Positions 28,669 to 38,538 of a stretch of DNA of 64,000 nucleotides are shown here, one piece after another. Position 1 is the stretch's first letter; each line of letters opens with the position of its first letter. This stretch comes from Caldifarciminota bacterium. GTDB taxonomy: Bacteria; Hydrothermota; UBA3073. Both the position numbers and the translations under genes were made by a program. The stretch covers positions 1 through 64,000 of the forward strand of contig JAUWGP010000010.1 in NCBI GenBank assembly GCA_030606335.1, written 5' to 3'. The notes below the pieces were generated by a model. It had not been told where the DNA came from and searched no databases. It was given only the letters and a program-made list of their open reading frames with translations.

Positions 28669-31164
28669 TCACTTATTTAATACAAAGACTAACTCTTTCC
28701 TTTCGTATTTTTCTTTGGTGAAGACCATACGAACTCTTATTATTCTGTTTTTCTCACCAATAATTTTACCGCCCTTTATTGATGTTATTTTAAATGGTAG
28801 AGATATGCTAAATTCCTGATCTCCCTTACCATCAACTATTATGTGGAATCTATCGTTTTTAATAAAATAATCTACCATTTTAAGACTTAGAGTTTCGTCA
28901 CCGATGTGGGGATTGGTAGATGGTATGATGATATTAATCCCTGGTTTATACTCTATTATAATCTCAGTCTCTTCTTCAAGTAGTATGTCCATCAGGCAGT
29001 GTACATCGTGTGGTGTTCTCTCAACATTGAATTCGATACCCTTTCCATTAGCGAGAACCCGTAGTATCTCTGCGCCAATTCCAAAGGAAGGAGAAAATTT
29101 AAGCCTGTATATTTTATCCCCTTTATTCTTCGCATTTAAACAGAGTATACCATTATCTCTCTTAATGGAGAAGTCAAAGAGAGTTTTTCCGATCTTGACA
29201 TTTTTTATATCTGCATATTCCCATTGTGGAGGTAGATGGGGAGTGAAATAGATAATTTTCTCAATTTCATCTCCCTCAAGACCAAATAATCCCCTTATGA
29301 TTGGAAGTGTAATACCAACAGAGGAGAATATCTGATGGGGGACGGATTCATCAAGTGGTATATAGGTGTTACCGGATAGAAGTTCAGGTGCAAAACCAGG
29401 TGCATCAATAAAATTAAGTCTCGAGTTTGCTATCAGATGTTCAAATCCCGCATAAGGTCTATGATACTTGTATTCAGCAAGTGCTGCATATCCTGTAAGA
29501 AACGGCCATACAGTGCCGTTGTTATAGCTGAGTGGATCATAGAATCTGCTCTCATTTGAGATAGACCTTATTCCCCAGTCTGTACTCATCTTAGAAGAGG
29601 AAAAATTGCATAGCATTTTTTCTGCCTTAGTTTGCTCTAAGAGTCCAAAAACCATAGGAATAGATGCCCAAACAGATACCTCATCAATGAATCCTTTTTC
29701 AAGTATAGCAAAATTGAAAATTTTCTTACTTTTATTCCAGAATTTATTATTTAAGTTTTGTATTGCTTTTTCGTACAATTCGTTTGCATCTTCTAATAAC
29801 TCCTCATCTCCAATAATCTTAGATAGACCTCGTATGGTCTCGAGTGCCTTTGTCCATATTCCAGCAAGGTATATATCAACCTTCATCTTCTGTCTTAACG
29901 GACCTGTTTCGATCGCAGCAAGACCTGCAATAGTATTTTCCATAAGTCCATCTTCGTCGGTATCTGCATTCTTACAGTAATCATATGCCTTCCTGACTGA
30001 TTCCCAGATTTCTTTTAAAAAAGTTGTATCTCCTGAACATCTAACATAGTCACCAATCGATACTATGTAATAAGGAGTAGTTTCACCATGATAAAAACCA
30101 TATCCATACTCCTCAAACCATGGAATTATTCCACCACTCTGCGATAGCTCATGCATGATCTTACCATCTTCTCTTTGATATTTTTTGAGAAAGAGAAGTG
30201 CATTTTTGCTGGTCTCAAAGTCACCATATGAATTCAATGCAAGAGAGGCAAGAAGTGCATCACCACCAAAGAACCATGCAAAACCGGGTCTTTCACTCCT
30301 TCCAGATGTGTTATAACCCGCTACAAGCCCTGAACCAAGATGAGGATTTGTAACAAAACCCTTATCAATTGCAACCTTTGACCATTCAAAGGATAGATTG
30401 AGTAGAGAATCAGGTGTGTTGATAGACATAAGTTCGTTCTTTAAATTCTCATAATGTACTTTTGTTGTAGAAAAGAGGTCATCAATATGAGGTAGTATAT
30501 CCTCGTAGATCTTCCTCGCCTCTTCTCTCCCGTTCACACTGGATGTTACTATAATAGGTATCCTGTACCTCTTTTTGGGTTCTATTTGAAAGGCAATCCT
30601 GCTTGGCAAGTCTGGAAGGTTATGAGCAGGACCAGATGATAGATTTTTTGCATATGGAGAACCTATAATTGCTCCATATCTCCCTCGTGCTTCACCTATA
30701 ACAAAACCGGGTATTCCCTCATCCCAGTATGAATATTGACCCCCCAGACCTGCAGGCCACATAGGTAAAAGGTCGAGATAAAATCCAGCAATCACTGTAA
30801 GGGGTTTTTCTGATATAATATCAAGAAGTACAATACATGCCTCTTCATCGAGTGGAACTAAAAAGGTCTCTTTCATCGTAAATGACTGGTGTGCATATGT
30901 TATGGTTGTAGCCTCAGGTGAGCAGGTTATTTCTCTTGCAAGTTTTAAACCAGGAATCTCATATCCAAATTGGGGCATATCAAATGAAAGTGTAAAGTCA
31001 TGTAGAATCTTGAATGGATATATCCACATCTCACACCTTCCATCCTGGTAACCAAGAATTGAAGCCTTCTTACCTGTGGCATCAAAGAATGTGCTGGGAT
31101 TTACCACACTTGAGAGGGATATATCTTCAATACCCATTATTAGGAGGGGTAAAAAAAACATCAT
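28669..31164 (-). CDS. Exported amylo-alpha-1,6-glucosidase-like (glycogen-debranching-type) glycosidase
   Basis: 831 aa; signal peptide; 'AWFFGGDALLASLALNSYGDF', 'YQREDGKIMHELSQSGGIIPWFEE', 'NADTDEDGLMEN', 'YNNGTVWPFLTGYAALAEYKYHRP'. Confidence 0.78.
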   Translation of the reverse strand: MMFFLPLLIMGIEDISLSSVVNPSTFFDATGKKASILGYQDGRCEMWIYPFKILHDFTLSFDMPQFGYEIPGLKLAREITCSPEATTITYAHQSFTMKETFLVPLDEEACIVLLDIISEKPLTVIAGFYLDLLPMWPAGLGGQYSYWDEGIPGFVIGEARGRYGAIIGSPYAKNLSSGPAHNLPDLPSRIAFQIEPKKRYRIPIIVTSSVNGREEARKIYEDILPHIDDLFSTTKVHYENLKNELMSINTPDSLLNLSFEWSKVAIDKGFVTNPHLGSGLVAGYNTSGRSERPGFAWFFGGDALLASLALNSYGDFETSKNALLFLKKYQREDGKIMHELSQSGGIIPWFEEYGYGFYHGETTPYYIVSIGDYVRCSGDTTFLKEIWESVRKAYDYCKNADTDEDGLMENTIAGLAAIETGPLRQKMKVDIYLAGIWTKALETIRGLSKIIGDEELLEDANELYEKAIQNLNNKFWNKSKKIFNFAILEKGFIDEVSVWASIPMVFGLLEQTKAEKMLCNFSSSKMSTDWGIRSISNESRFYDPLSYNNGTVWPFLTGYAALAEYKYHRPYAGFEHLIANSRLNFIDAPGFAPELLSGNTYIPLDESVPHQIFSSVGITLPIIRGLFGLEGDEIEKIIYFTPHLPPQWEYADIKNVKIGKTLFDFSIKRDNGILCLNAKNKGDKIYRLKFSPSFGIGAEILRVLANGKGIEFNVERTPHDVHCLMDILLEEETEIIIEYKPGINIIIPSTNPHIGDETLSLKMVDYFIKNDRFHIIVDGKGDQEFSISLPFKITSIKGGKIIGEKNRIIRVRMVFTKEKYERKELVFVLNK

Positions 31165-31504
31165 AACTACCTCCTGCCGTTATTAAAAGTTCATTTAAAA
31201 AACCCTTAATTATTTATATTTCTCGTTTAGCGTTATCGAGACCCATTTTAAAGTTCAGATAGTAAGTAAGTGTATCAGCCAATCAGTGTATCAGTTGGAA
31301 GGTTATCAGCAGACCAGAGCATCAGATTCTGATATACTGATAATCTGATATTCTGCCCACTGATTTGCTGGTACCCTGATCCGCTTTGGGATTTGCCATT
31401 TAACATTTTAATTGTTTATTGCAACCAGGAGGTTGCTCCTACATTAAACATGTAACATTCAACATTTCATCTATTACCCCCACCTTCTACTCGCTACTTT
31501 CTTA

Positions 31505-34108
31505 TCATTCGACAATCATCAATTGAACAAACGAGTATTGCTCAAAAAGTGTCGCCCAATTCTCTTTATCATTGTCGATATTTTCAAAATATATCCTGAA
31601 TGCAGGGGTTTTGCCAATCTCTGTTACAAGACCTATCATATCATTTCCTGGTATGGCAATCTCAATGGAATATATTCCATTATCCTCTTTACCTGAGAAG
31701 AGTATGTCGGATTCCTTTATAAGCCTTTCCCATTTTTTTAGATAAAGTGGGTCATTATCCCAGAGCTCAAAGTCGTGTTTCTCGCCAGGATGCATATTCT
31801 GGTTATATCTCCGAACTTCATCTGTGCAATCGAGTATCTTTACAGAAGAAAGTGAGTCCGGGGAGAAACAGATTTTATAATTATCTCTTGAATGCCACCA
31901 ACCGTCTCTTTTTGCATCTATATACAGCTCAATATCCGAATATCTATCAAGTTTAAACCCTATATATAGACAATCCTCATTCCAGTTCATATAGACCTTT
32001 GCAGACATTTCTGTATTCTTAAAATTAAGTACATCTGTGACCAATCCCCACTCATCTTCAATCTCTCCATCTATAACCCTTGTCCCTTTATGTATTACCT
32101 CATTTACTGCATAAAGAGGTAGGTTATCTACATTATCAGATACTCCATCTCCATCAGTATCCGAATATAATGGATCTGCTCCTGCATAGATACCTGCTGT
32201 AAACTCATGGAGGTCATTCAGTCCATCTGCATCCGTGTCCTTTTCAAGTAGAGAACTGCCAAATCGTTTCTCATCCATTGGAATCCTTTCGTCCATATCC
32301 GGGAACCCATCACCATCTTCATCCTCTGTCTCTATTATCTTACCCCATGGGGACTTAATGCAATCCCAATCCTTGAAGTCTCTCAACATATATGCTTGAT
32401 AATCAAAATGCTCTCCATGGGGTGTTTTAAGGTCAAGGGGACGGTCTCCATGGGCCATCTGTGGACATCCACTCATAGCATAAATAAGGTCAAGATTATG
32501 CTGAAATTCATGGGTAAATATCCATGTTATAGGTGTATACACTGTGTCTGATTTATCAGGATAACGTACACCTGTTCTTACAGGGTAGGGTCCAAGGCAG
32601 TATGTAGACTTTCCAAGTATTTTCATGCCACCATAACTGGTTCCTCCACCTTCTGGAGGATACACATATGAACAAAAGAAACCCCCGTACTCATTTTCCA
32701 ATATACCATATTTCTTAAGGTCAGGTTCGATTATATCTGGCCATGGATAACCCTCACCTTTGAAGAAGTGTTTGTCCCTGTACTCAGAAATCACCATATA
32801 TTCTACATCATAGTTTATTCTGCAGGATGAATTTCTCCAGGTAAAGAGTCGACCCAACTCAATACCCCTCTTTATTTTTTTAATTTCTTCTTCACTCAAC
32901 CTTCCTCCAGACGTATTTGTGTATATTACTGCAAGGACCTTTATATTTGTATACTCTGTATATCCAGTAGATGGTTGTAGTATCTCAACCTCTATCTCCT
33001 TAGATGGTATACCCTCATATCCATTTATATCCCTGCATCTAACAGTATATGAATATTTACCGGTGATAAGACGGTCATCAAAGGCAAATGTGTCCCTTAC
33101 TATAGCGATGGGCTCTGCCAAATCTGTCCTGTATACGCTATATCCAGATATATTCTTATATATAGAAGGTTGCCAGTAGAGCATACAGTTTCTATTGAGA
33201 GGTTTTGCACTGAGGTTTGTAGGACCTGGAATCATAATAGCTCCAGCTTCTGGAGAGGGTTCACTTATATCATTTTCCTCTATCTTCAATACTGAATATA
33301 AGTAAGAATTTCCATATTTGACATCTTTATCTATGTAGAATGTATCATTCACGGTTGTCAAATATTTTCCATTTCTCAACAACTCGAATCTGTTGCCAAC
33401 CTTATTCCAACTTATGTGTATATAAGAGTCGCTTACATTAACATCTGGTCCGGGTGGGGGAAGCGGATGATCAAATACAAGTTTGCTATGTGCACTCATA
33501 TTTCCGTTTTCATCCATACATACAATAGTATATATATATCTTCCAGAAGGTGGATTATCAGTAAATATATTTTCCGTACAAATACCCACTTTTATAAAAA
33601 GACCCTCATCACAGGACATATCTCTTCTATATATAATGTATCTTTTTCCAAGAGACCCATCCCATTTGAGAATTCTTTCTTTACCTGTCTTTAAGATTGT
33701 GACGTTATTAGGTCTCCCGGGGTCGGAAAATGGGAAAAGTGAGAGAGGGTTGTGAATATTCCCATTGTCTATGTCTTTCTCGCTTACAATGAATGATAGT
33801 ACACCCTGTTCATTGGTTGCGTTACAGGTAAAGATAACCGTGAAGGAATCCTGGATAAGGTCAGTACCAAAATTCCCGAGTTCAAATCCATAATAACCAT
33901 TTCCTGGTATTGGAGGGTCTTCACGTGGGCTCCACTTGGGGGAGGTTTCAGTTACTATGGTATCAATATCCCTGAATGCTATAAAACCACACTGGGGTGG
34001 AAGGTGCGTGCAAGAACTGCCATCTGAATGATTAACCTCTCCCCAGTTCACAAAGAAGTTTGCAACACCTATCTGGGAGATGAGAAAAAATAAAAGGTAC
34101 AGTATCAT
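31505..34108 (-). CDS. Exported FnIII / thrombospondin-3-like protein with HExxH metallopeptidase-like domain
   Basis: 867 aa; signal peptide; FnIII-like repeats; 'FTHEFQHNLDLIYAMSGCPQMAHGD'; 'EDEDGDGFPDMDERIPMDEKRFGSSLLEKDTDADGLNDLHEF..ADPLYSDTDGDGVSDNVDNLP'; C-terminal CBM9-like region 'DGEIEDEWGLVTDVLNF'. Confidence 0.75.
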   Translation of the reverse strand: MILYLLFFLISQIGVANFFVNWGEVNHSDGSSCTHLPPQCGFIAFRDIDTIVTETSPKWSPREDPPIPGNGYYGFELGNFGTDLIQDSFTVIFTCNATNEQGVLSFIVSEKDIDNGNIHNPLSLFPFSDPGRPNNVTILKTGKERILKWDGSLGKRYIIYRRDMSCDEGLFIKVGICTENIFTDNPPSGRYIYTIVCMDENGNMSAHSKLVFDHPLPPPGPDVNVSDSYIHISWNKVGNRFELLRNGKYLTTVNDTFYIDKDVKYGNSYLYSVLKIEENDISEPSPEAGAIMIPGPTNLSAKPLNRNCMLYWQPSIYKNISGYSVYRTDLAEPIAIVRDTFAFDDRLITGKYSYTVRCRDINGYEGIPSKEIEVEILQPSTGYTEYTNIKVLAVIYTNTSGGRLSEEEIKKIKRGIELGRLFTWRNSSCRINYDVEYMVISEYRDKHFFKGEGYPWPDIIEPDLKKYGILENEYGGFFCSYVYPPEGGGTSYGGMKILGKSTYCLGPYPVRTGVRYPDKSDTVYTPITWIFTHEFQHNLDLIYAMSGCPQMAHGDRPLDLKTPHGEHFDYQAYMLRDFKDWDCIKSPWGKIIETEDEDGDGFPDMDERIPMDEKRFGSSLLEKDTDADGLNDLHEFTAGIYAGADPLYSDTDGDGVSDNVDNLPLYAVNEVIHKGTRVIDGEIEDEWGLVTDVLNFKNTEMSAKVYMNWNEDCLYIGFKLDRYSDIELYIDAKRDGWWHSRDNYKICFSPDSLSSVKILDCTDEVRRYNQNMHPGEKHDFELWDNDPLYLKKWERLIKESDILFSGKEDNGIYSIEIAIPGNDMIGLVTEIGKTPAFRIYFENIDNDKENWATLFEQYSFVQLMIVE

Positions 34109-34162
34109 TCCCCCTTCCCCGCTAAATAAATATCAAAAATACACACTAATAAGAAAATTGTA

Positions 34163-34227
34163 GCCACAGATTGCACAGATTTCCACAGATTAAAGTATTT
34201 TTTAAAAAAATCAGTGAAATCCGTGGC
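34163..34227. repeat. 65-bp miniature inverted-repeat element GCCACAGATT...AATCCGTGGC
   Basis: gccacagattgcacagatttccacagattaaag...aatcagtgaaatccgtggc; ends inverted; resembles the ends of the GxxExxY element at 12575-13072; overlaps the 3' end of the 34211-36436 CDS. Confidence 0.7.
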
Positions 34228-36436
34228 TCACTTTTGATTTTTGCATTATAGATATGGTAGCCGATTTTCCCATCACTCCCTCACTTTTACGTCTTCCATC
34301 TACAAAGACTACAAATCTATTATTCTCAAGTTCGACCTTTATTTTATGACCTTTATAAGGGACATTGTCTATCTTGAAGTACTGCAGACCAAGAGGAAGT
34401 GGGTCTATTATCAGGGAATTATCATCCTGTGGAAGAATACCACAAACATATTTTATTATGAGGTCTACAACCCAGGAGTGCTGATAGTCATTAACCCCTC
34501 TGTAGAGACAGGTCTTACCAGTATAAGGATTATAGTGTTCATAGGTATTAGGATATCTGATGTCACAATCAAGAAACATCATTTTTATAAACCTCTCTAT
34601 AAACCATCCTGCTGTTTCTCTCAGTGTTTCATCAAAGCTGTAGGCAACATTTGCGAGAGCCTCTGCTATGTGAGAATTGGTCATAGGCCATACCCTACCA
34701 TTCCATGGGCAGTTCATCCTTTTTTGCTTCCATTCGCCAAATGGGTTTGCCTGAGATTCGTCTATTGATGTTGATGGAACCGGGAAAGGTGTCCAGAACT
34801 CCTTTTTATTAAGTAGATGCCTCCTGATGCCCTTTAGGTATCTTTTATTGATGATGTCACTCATGTATGGATAGAAGCACACAGCTGCTTTGACTCCTGT
34901 TCGTTTACCTGTTTTGGGATTAATATCAAAGAACATTTCTTCTTTTGGATCCCACATTTCCTTAAGGATAGCATCCTTTATTTTTTCTGCTTCTTCTTTC
35001 CATATTTTAGCCTCTTTTGCTTTTCCAGTTTTTTCAGCAATAAAGGATAAAGCCTTACGAATACCATATTGGTAATATGTTGCATCAATACCCTTTAATC
35101 TAATACCCTTGTTTTCTTTATATATATCTGCCTTTTCATCCACACTTGTGTATCTTGGCATAAACTCCTGTCCTGTTTCCCACTGGTCAATCACATCGTA
35201 TAGATGACTATGTTCTCTATCTCTTTCTCTATCGAAGTATTCGGCATACCTAACAAGAGATGGGTATACTCTTTCAAGAAATGAGACATCAGGATGTATC
35301 CTGAAAATTTCTATAATCGTTGTTCCAAAATCGGCATGGTAAAATCCCCTCTCCTTTATATCAATCGGGTATAGGTGACCTGGATAGTTACCGTTATTCT
35401 CCTGTTCTTTTATGAAGTTAAGAAAACTTCCCTCTGCAACACGAGGGTTATCCATCCACCTTGTTTCAAGCATATGGCACTGTGCTGAGTAGGTTATTGG
35501 TACACGAAAGTATGCAGGCCCTTCACAAATACAGGGGTGCGAATATGAATTTTGCATCATAAGTAATTTAAGACCGTACCATCTATACCAGTAAAATTTC
35601 TCGATATATTTATTTGAACATTCAAAAGAGGGAACAGATTTGAAGAAATTACGCCAGTTTGTATCACTCTCATTTATAGGGTCATGGATTTTGAGAATAT
35701 CTCTAACCTGACTTTTTATACTGCTTGAGTCTTTTGCTACTGACATAAAGATTTTAAGCTCGGTATCTTTCTTTATTTTAAGATGTTTGTGTAATCCAAG
35801 ATAGAGTAAACCATCTAAATCTATTCCCCCATTATGAATCTCACAGGGAAGTTTACCATTAAATTTTTCATAGAAGGGCGTATATTCGAAAAATGGTTGA
35901 TTTGCTGTAGTTTCGGATAGATTTGCAGAGTATGTTGAGTGAGTCATACCAAGGAATACGGACATGGTTACTGGATATTTACCCCATAGTCGTCTATCTT
36001 TTTTAAAGAGAAATCCCTTATCATTGTGGGATATTAATACTGTTTTATCATCCACTATATTGACCTGGGCTGTCCAGAGTATTATATCAATATCTCTTCC
36101 TGTATCATCTCCCTTAAATCTCAGAATAGAGGTAAGGGTATCTCCAGAAAGCATTGAATCTGTCTCCAATAGGTAAAGTCCATCTATCAGTGAAAATTTT
36201 CTTTGAAGTTGAGAGGGTCTCCAAACCTTATCCACAAGAGATGGTTTTATCACCTTCCCATTACCCGATAGAATAGTAATGGTATAAAGTGGTTTTATAG
36301 GTATATTATAGAAATGTGCTTCATCCCATAATCCAGGAAGATGAAGCCATTCAGGGAAGAGTGGGGCAAAAATGAGAGAATCGCCACCCCCAAGATACCA
36401 CTTATCATCTCTGTCGAGTAGTTTTAAAACATCCAT
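34211..36436 (-). CDS. (alpha/alpha)6-barrel glycoside hydrolase (MGH1-like)
   Basis: 741 aa; 'YRWYGLKLLMMQNSYSHPCICEGPAYFRVPITYSAQCHMLETRWM', 'WNGRVWPMTNSHIAEALANVA', 'EHYNPYTGKTCLYRGVNDYQHSWVVDLIIKYVCGI'. Confidence 0.78.
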   Translation of the reverse strand: MDVLKLLDRDDKWYLGGGDSLIFAPLFPEWLHLPGLWDEAHFYNIPIKPLYTITILSGNGKVIKPSLVDKVWRPSQLQRKFSLIDGLYLLETDSMLSGDTLTSILRFKGDDTGRDIDIILWTAQVNIVDDKTVLISHNDKGFLFKKDRRLWGKYPVTMSVFLGMTHSTYSANLSETTANQPFFEYTPFYEKFNGKLPCEIHNGGIDLDGLLYLGLHKHLKIKKDTELKIFMSVAKDSSSIKSQVRDILKIHDPINESDTNWRNFFKSVPSFECSNKYIEKFYWYRWYGLKLLMMQNSYSHPCICEGPAYFRVPITYSAQCHMLETRWMDNPRVAEGSFLNFIKEQENNGNYPGHLYPIDIKERGFYHADFGTTIIEIFRIHPDVSFLERVYPSLVRYAEYFDRERDREHSHLYDVIDQWETGQEFMPRYTSVDEKADIYKENKGIRLKGIDATYYQYGIRKALSFIAEKTGKAKEAKIWKEEAEKIKDAILKEMWDPKEEMFFDINPKTGKRTGVKAAVCFYPYMSDIINKRYLKGIRRHLLNKKEFWTPFPVPSTSIDESQANPFGEWKQKRMNCPWNGRVWPMTNSHIAEALANVAYSFDETLRETAGWFIERFIKMMFLDCDIRYPNTYEHYNPYTGKTCLYRGVNDYQHSWVVDLIIKYVCGILPQDDNSLIIDPLPLGLQYFKIDNVPYKGHKIKVELENNRFVVFVDGRRKSEGVMGKSATISIMQKSKVSHGFH

Positions 36437-36445
36437 AAATCCTCC

Positions 36446-37285
36446 TTATCCCTTTACCCCGGTAATTACCATTCCTTTTATAAAGTATCTCTGAGCAAAG
36501 AAGAATATAGCAAGGCAAGGAAGCATAATAACGAGTGATGCTGCCATCATGAGATGTGGTTGAACTGCATAGAGCGAATTAAAATCCTGAAGAGCAAGTG
36601 CAAGTGTCTTTTTCTCTGGTGAATTCAGATAGATGAGCGGTCCCATAAAGTCGTTCCAGTTACCCATGAAAGAGAAGAGGGCAACTGTTAGAAGTGCAGG
36701 TTTAGAAAGTGGGAGGATTATTTTAAAAAATATACCAAAGTGGCTGCATCCATCTATCCTTGCAGCATCATCCAGTTCAGTGGGTATTGTCATAAAAAAC
36801 TGGCGAAGAAGAAATATGAAGAATGCACTACCACCTAAAAATGCAGGAACTGTCAATGGGTAAAATGTATCCACCCATCCAAGTGCCCTGAACTCAATAA
36901 ATATAGGAATCATAGTCACCTGTGCGGGTATCATCATTGTTGCGAGTAAGATAACAAACAATGGGTCTCTAAAAGGAAATCGCAATCTTGCAAATCCATA
37001 GGCAACAAGAGCGCAGGAAAATACATGACCAGTCATTGCAAGAAATGTGATAAGGAGGGTATTCCCGAGGGCTCTCCAAAAGTTTATTGCCCTTAAGGCG
37101 GTAAAATAGTTGTTCCATTGCGGTTTTCTCGGAAGCCATGCCATACTCTCTGCCTCTGCATAAGTCTTCAGGGATGTTGTAAGCATCCAGAAGAGAGGGA
37201 TGAGTATAATAAACACACCTACCAGTATTATGATGGTTGCAGCTATAGTCCATATTCTCCTCCGTGTTATTTTACTGTGTGTCAT
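36446..37285 (-). CDS. Carbohydrate ABC transporter permease (MalG/UgpE-like)
   Basis: ORF track starts at 37390, but ATG at 37285 (MTHSKITRRR) has SD AAGGAGGGG and forms an ATGA overlap with the upstream stop; EAA loop 'ELDDAARIDGCSHFGIFFKIILPLSKPAL'. Confidence 0.93.
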   Translation of the reverse strand: MTHSKITRRRIWTIAATIIILVGVFIILIPLFWMLTTSLKTYAEAESMAWLPRKPQWNNYFTALRAINFWRALGNTLLITFLAMTGHVFSCALVAYGFARLRFPFRDPLFVILLATMMIPAQVTMIPIFIEFRALGWVDTFYPLTVPAFLGGSAFFIFLLRQFFMTIPTELDDAARIDGCSHFGIFFKIILPLSKPALLTVALFSFMGNWNDFMGPLIYLNSPEKKTLALALQDFNSLYAVQPHLMMAASLVIMLPCLAIFFFAQRYFIKGMVITGVKG

Positions 37286-38202
37286 TTTCCCCTCCTTGCA
37301 CCTGCATAATATACCCACGCTGATGATGATTTGAGGATCAGAAGTGTAAATACAATTATAATAATAAAGAGGACCCATGCAAGTGCGCAACCATATCCCA
37401 TTCTGTGATATTGAAATGCCTGTCTGTAAAGGTTTAGAACATAAAAAAGCGTAGCATTGTTGGGTCCTCCACCCGTCATAATATAGGAACTCGTGAATAC
37501 CTGAAAGGACCCAATAACCCCCATAATCAGGTTAAAGAGAATAACTGGAGATAGCATGGGTAATGTAATGTGTCTGAACTTGCTCCACACACTTGCTCCA
37601 TCAATATCTGCAGATTCAAATAGATGTGTTGGTATACCCTGAAGGGCAGCAAGGTATATTATCATAGCTCCACCAACTGCCCATAGATTCATTATTATAA
37701 ATGATGGCAGTGCCCAGAATTCTGAGTATAACCAGGTCACAGGAGAACTTACGAGTTCTAAGACTGGCATGATATGCAGCAATTTTAGAATTGGATTGAG
37801 GACGCCGAAGTGTGGATTGAATATTTTCTGCCACAGAATCGCGACTGCAACGCCTGAGAGGATGGCTGGCATATAGAATATCGTGCGAAAGATGTTGATA
37901 CCCTTTACTCCCTGATTCATAAGAATTGCAACGAGGAGTCCGAATCCTAAGTTTAGTGGAATGGCGAAGACAGTATATATAAAGGTTACCTTGAGGCACT
38001 GATAGAGGAGAGGGTCTTCAATTAACCTCTTGTAATTACCTCCTCCCACAAATGCCGGTGGGGTTATAATATCCCACTTCATAAAACTCAGGAATAGAGA
38101 GGCTAAAATAGGTCCTATAATAAAGGCTAAAAATCCTATAAGCCATGGACTTATTGCAAAATATCCTGAAAGTGCCTCTCTTTTCCTTGCACCAAGGTTC
38201 AT
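37282..38202 (-). CDS. Sugar ABC transporter permease (MalF/UgpA-like)
   Basis: ORF track starts at 38247, but ATG at 38202 (MNLGARKREA) is preceded by SD GGAGG; EAA loop 'LFESADIDGASVWSKFRHITLPMLSPVI'. Confidence 0.93.
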   Translation of the reverse strand: MNLGARKREALSGYFAISPWLIGFLAFIIGPILASLFLSFMKWDIITPPAFVGGGNYKRLIEDPLLYQCLKVTFIYTVFAIPLNLGFGLLVAILMNQGVKGINIFRTIFYMPAILSGVAVAILWQKIFNPHFGVLNPILKLLHIMPVLELVSSPVTWLYSEFWALPSFIIMNLWAVGGAMIIYLAALQGIPTHLFESADIDGASVWSKFRHITLPMLSPVILFNLIMGVIGSFQVFTSSYIMTGGGPNNATLFYVLNLYRQAFQYHRMGYGCALAWVLFIIIIVFTLLILKSSSAWVYYAGARRGK

Positions 38203-38241
38203 TTTCCCTCCTAAAGCATTTGTTGGTATTGTGCAAAATCT

Positions 38242-38521
38242 AACCACAGATTCACCCTGTTAAATAGATACAAAATTGAGTACGAGTAATTATCTCTGGT
38301 ACTTTATTTAACAGGGAAGCCACAGAGAGATAAAATTTATTTTTCTCTGTGTACTCAAATTCTCTATCAGCGTTTTTCTTGCTTGTAGCTCACCTCTGGT
38401 AAACTTTAGGTTCAATAGAAGAGAGCACAGAGGTTTTCTATTTTTTTCTTAATTTTCTACCTCAAAGATACTCCCTGCCCCGCACCTATTCATAGGTGCG
38501 GGGTGAATGTCCTCTGTGGTT
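38242..38521. repeat. 280-bp AACCACAGA...TCTGTGGTT bounded composite repeat element
   Basis: aaccacaga at 38242 and tctgtggtt ending 38521; contains the 62-bp MITE-like repeat and hairpin CCCCGCACCTATtcATAGGTGCGGGG at 38479-38504. Confidence 0.65.
38255..38316. repeat. 62-bp MITE-like repeat CCCTGTTAAATA...TATTTAACAGGG (copy 2)
   Basis: Terminal inverted repeats; related copies at 55-116 and 53868-53928. Confidence 0.8.
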
Positions 38522-38538
38522 TGTCATATTCTTTCATA

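Noticed and set aside
34241-34768. 175-aa plus-strand ORF
   Set aside because: Entirely antisense to a convincing glycosidase CDS; composition and lack of motifs indicate a shadow ORF.
37616-37999. 127-aa minus-strand ORF overlapping the permease
   Set aside because: Alternative frame of the MalF-like permease gene; no SD or motif support.
38320-38440. Possible second GxxExxY remnant (minus frame SLLLNLKFTRGELQARKTLIENLSTQRKINF)
   Set aside because: Only a few residues (LLLN) match the family; too weak to call without an HMM search.
38479-38504. Rho-independent terminator at CCCCGCACCTATtcATAGGTGCGGGG
   Set aside because: Strong hairpin but no U-tract on the minus strand; better explained as part of a repeat element.
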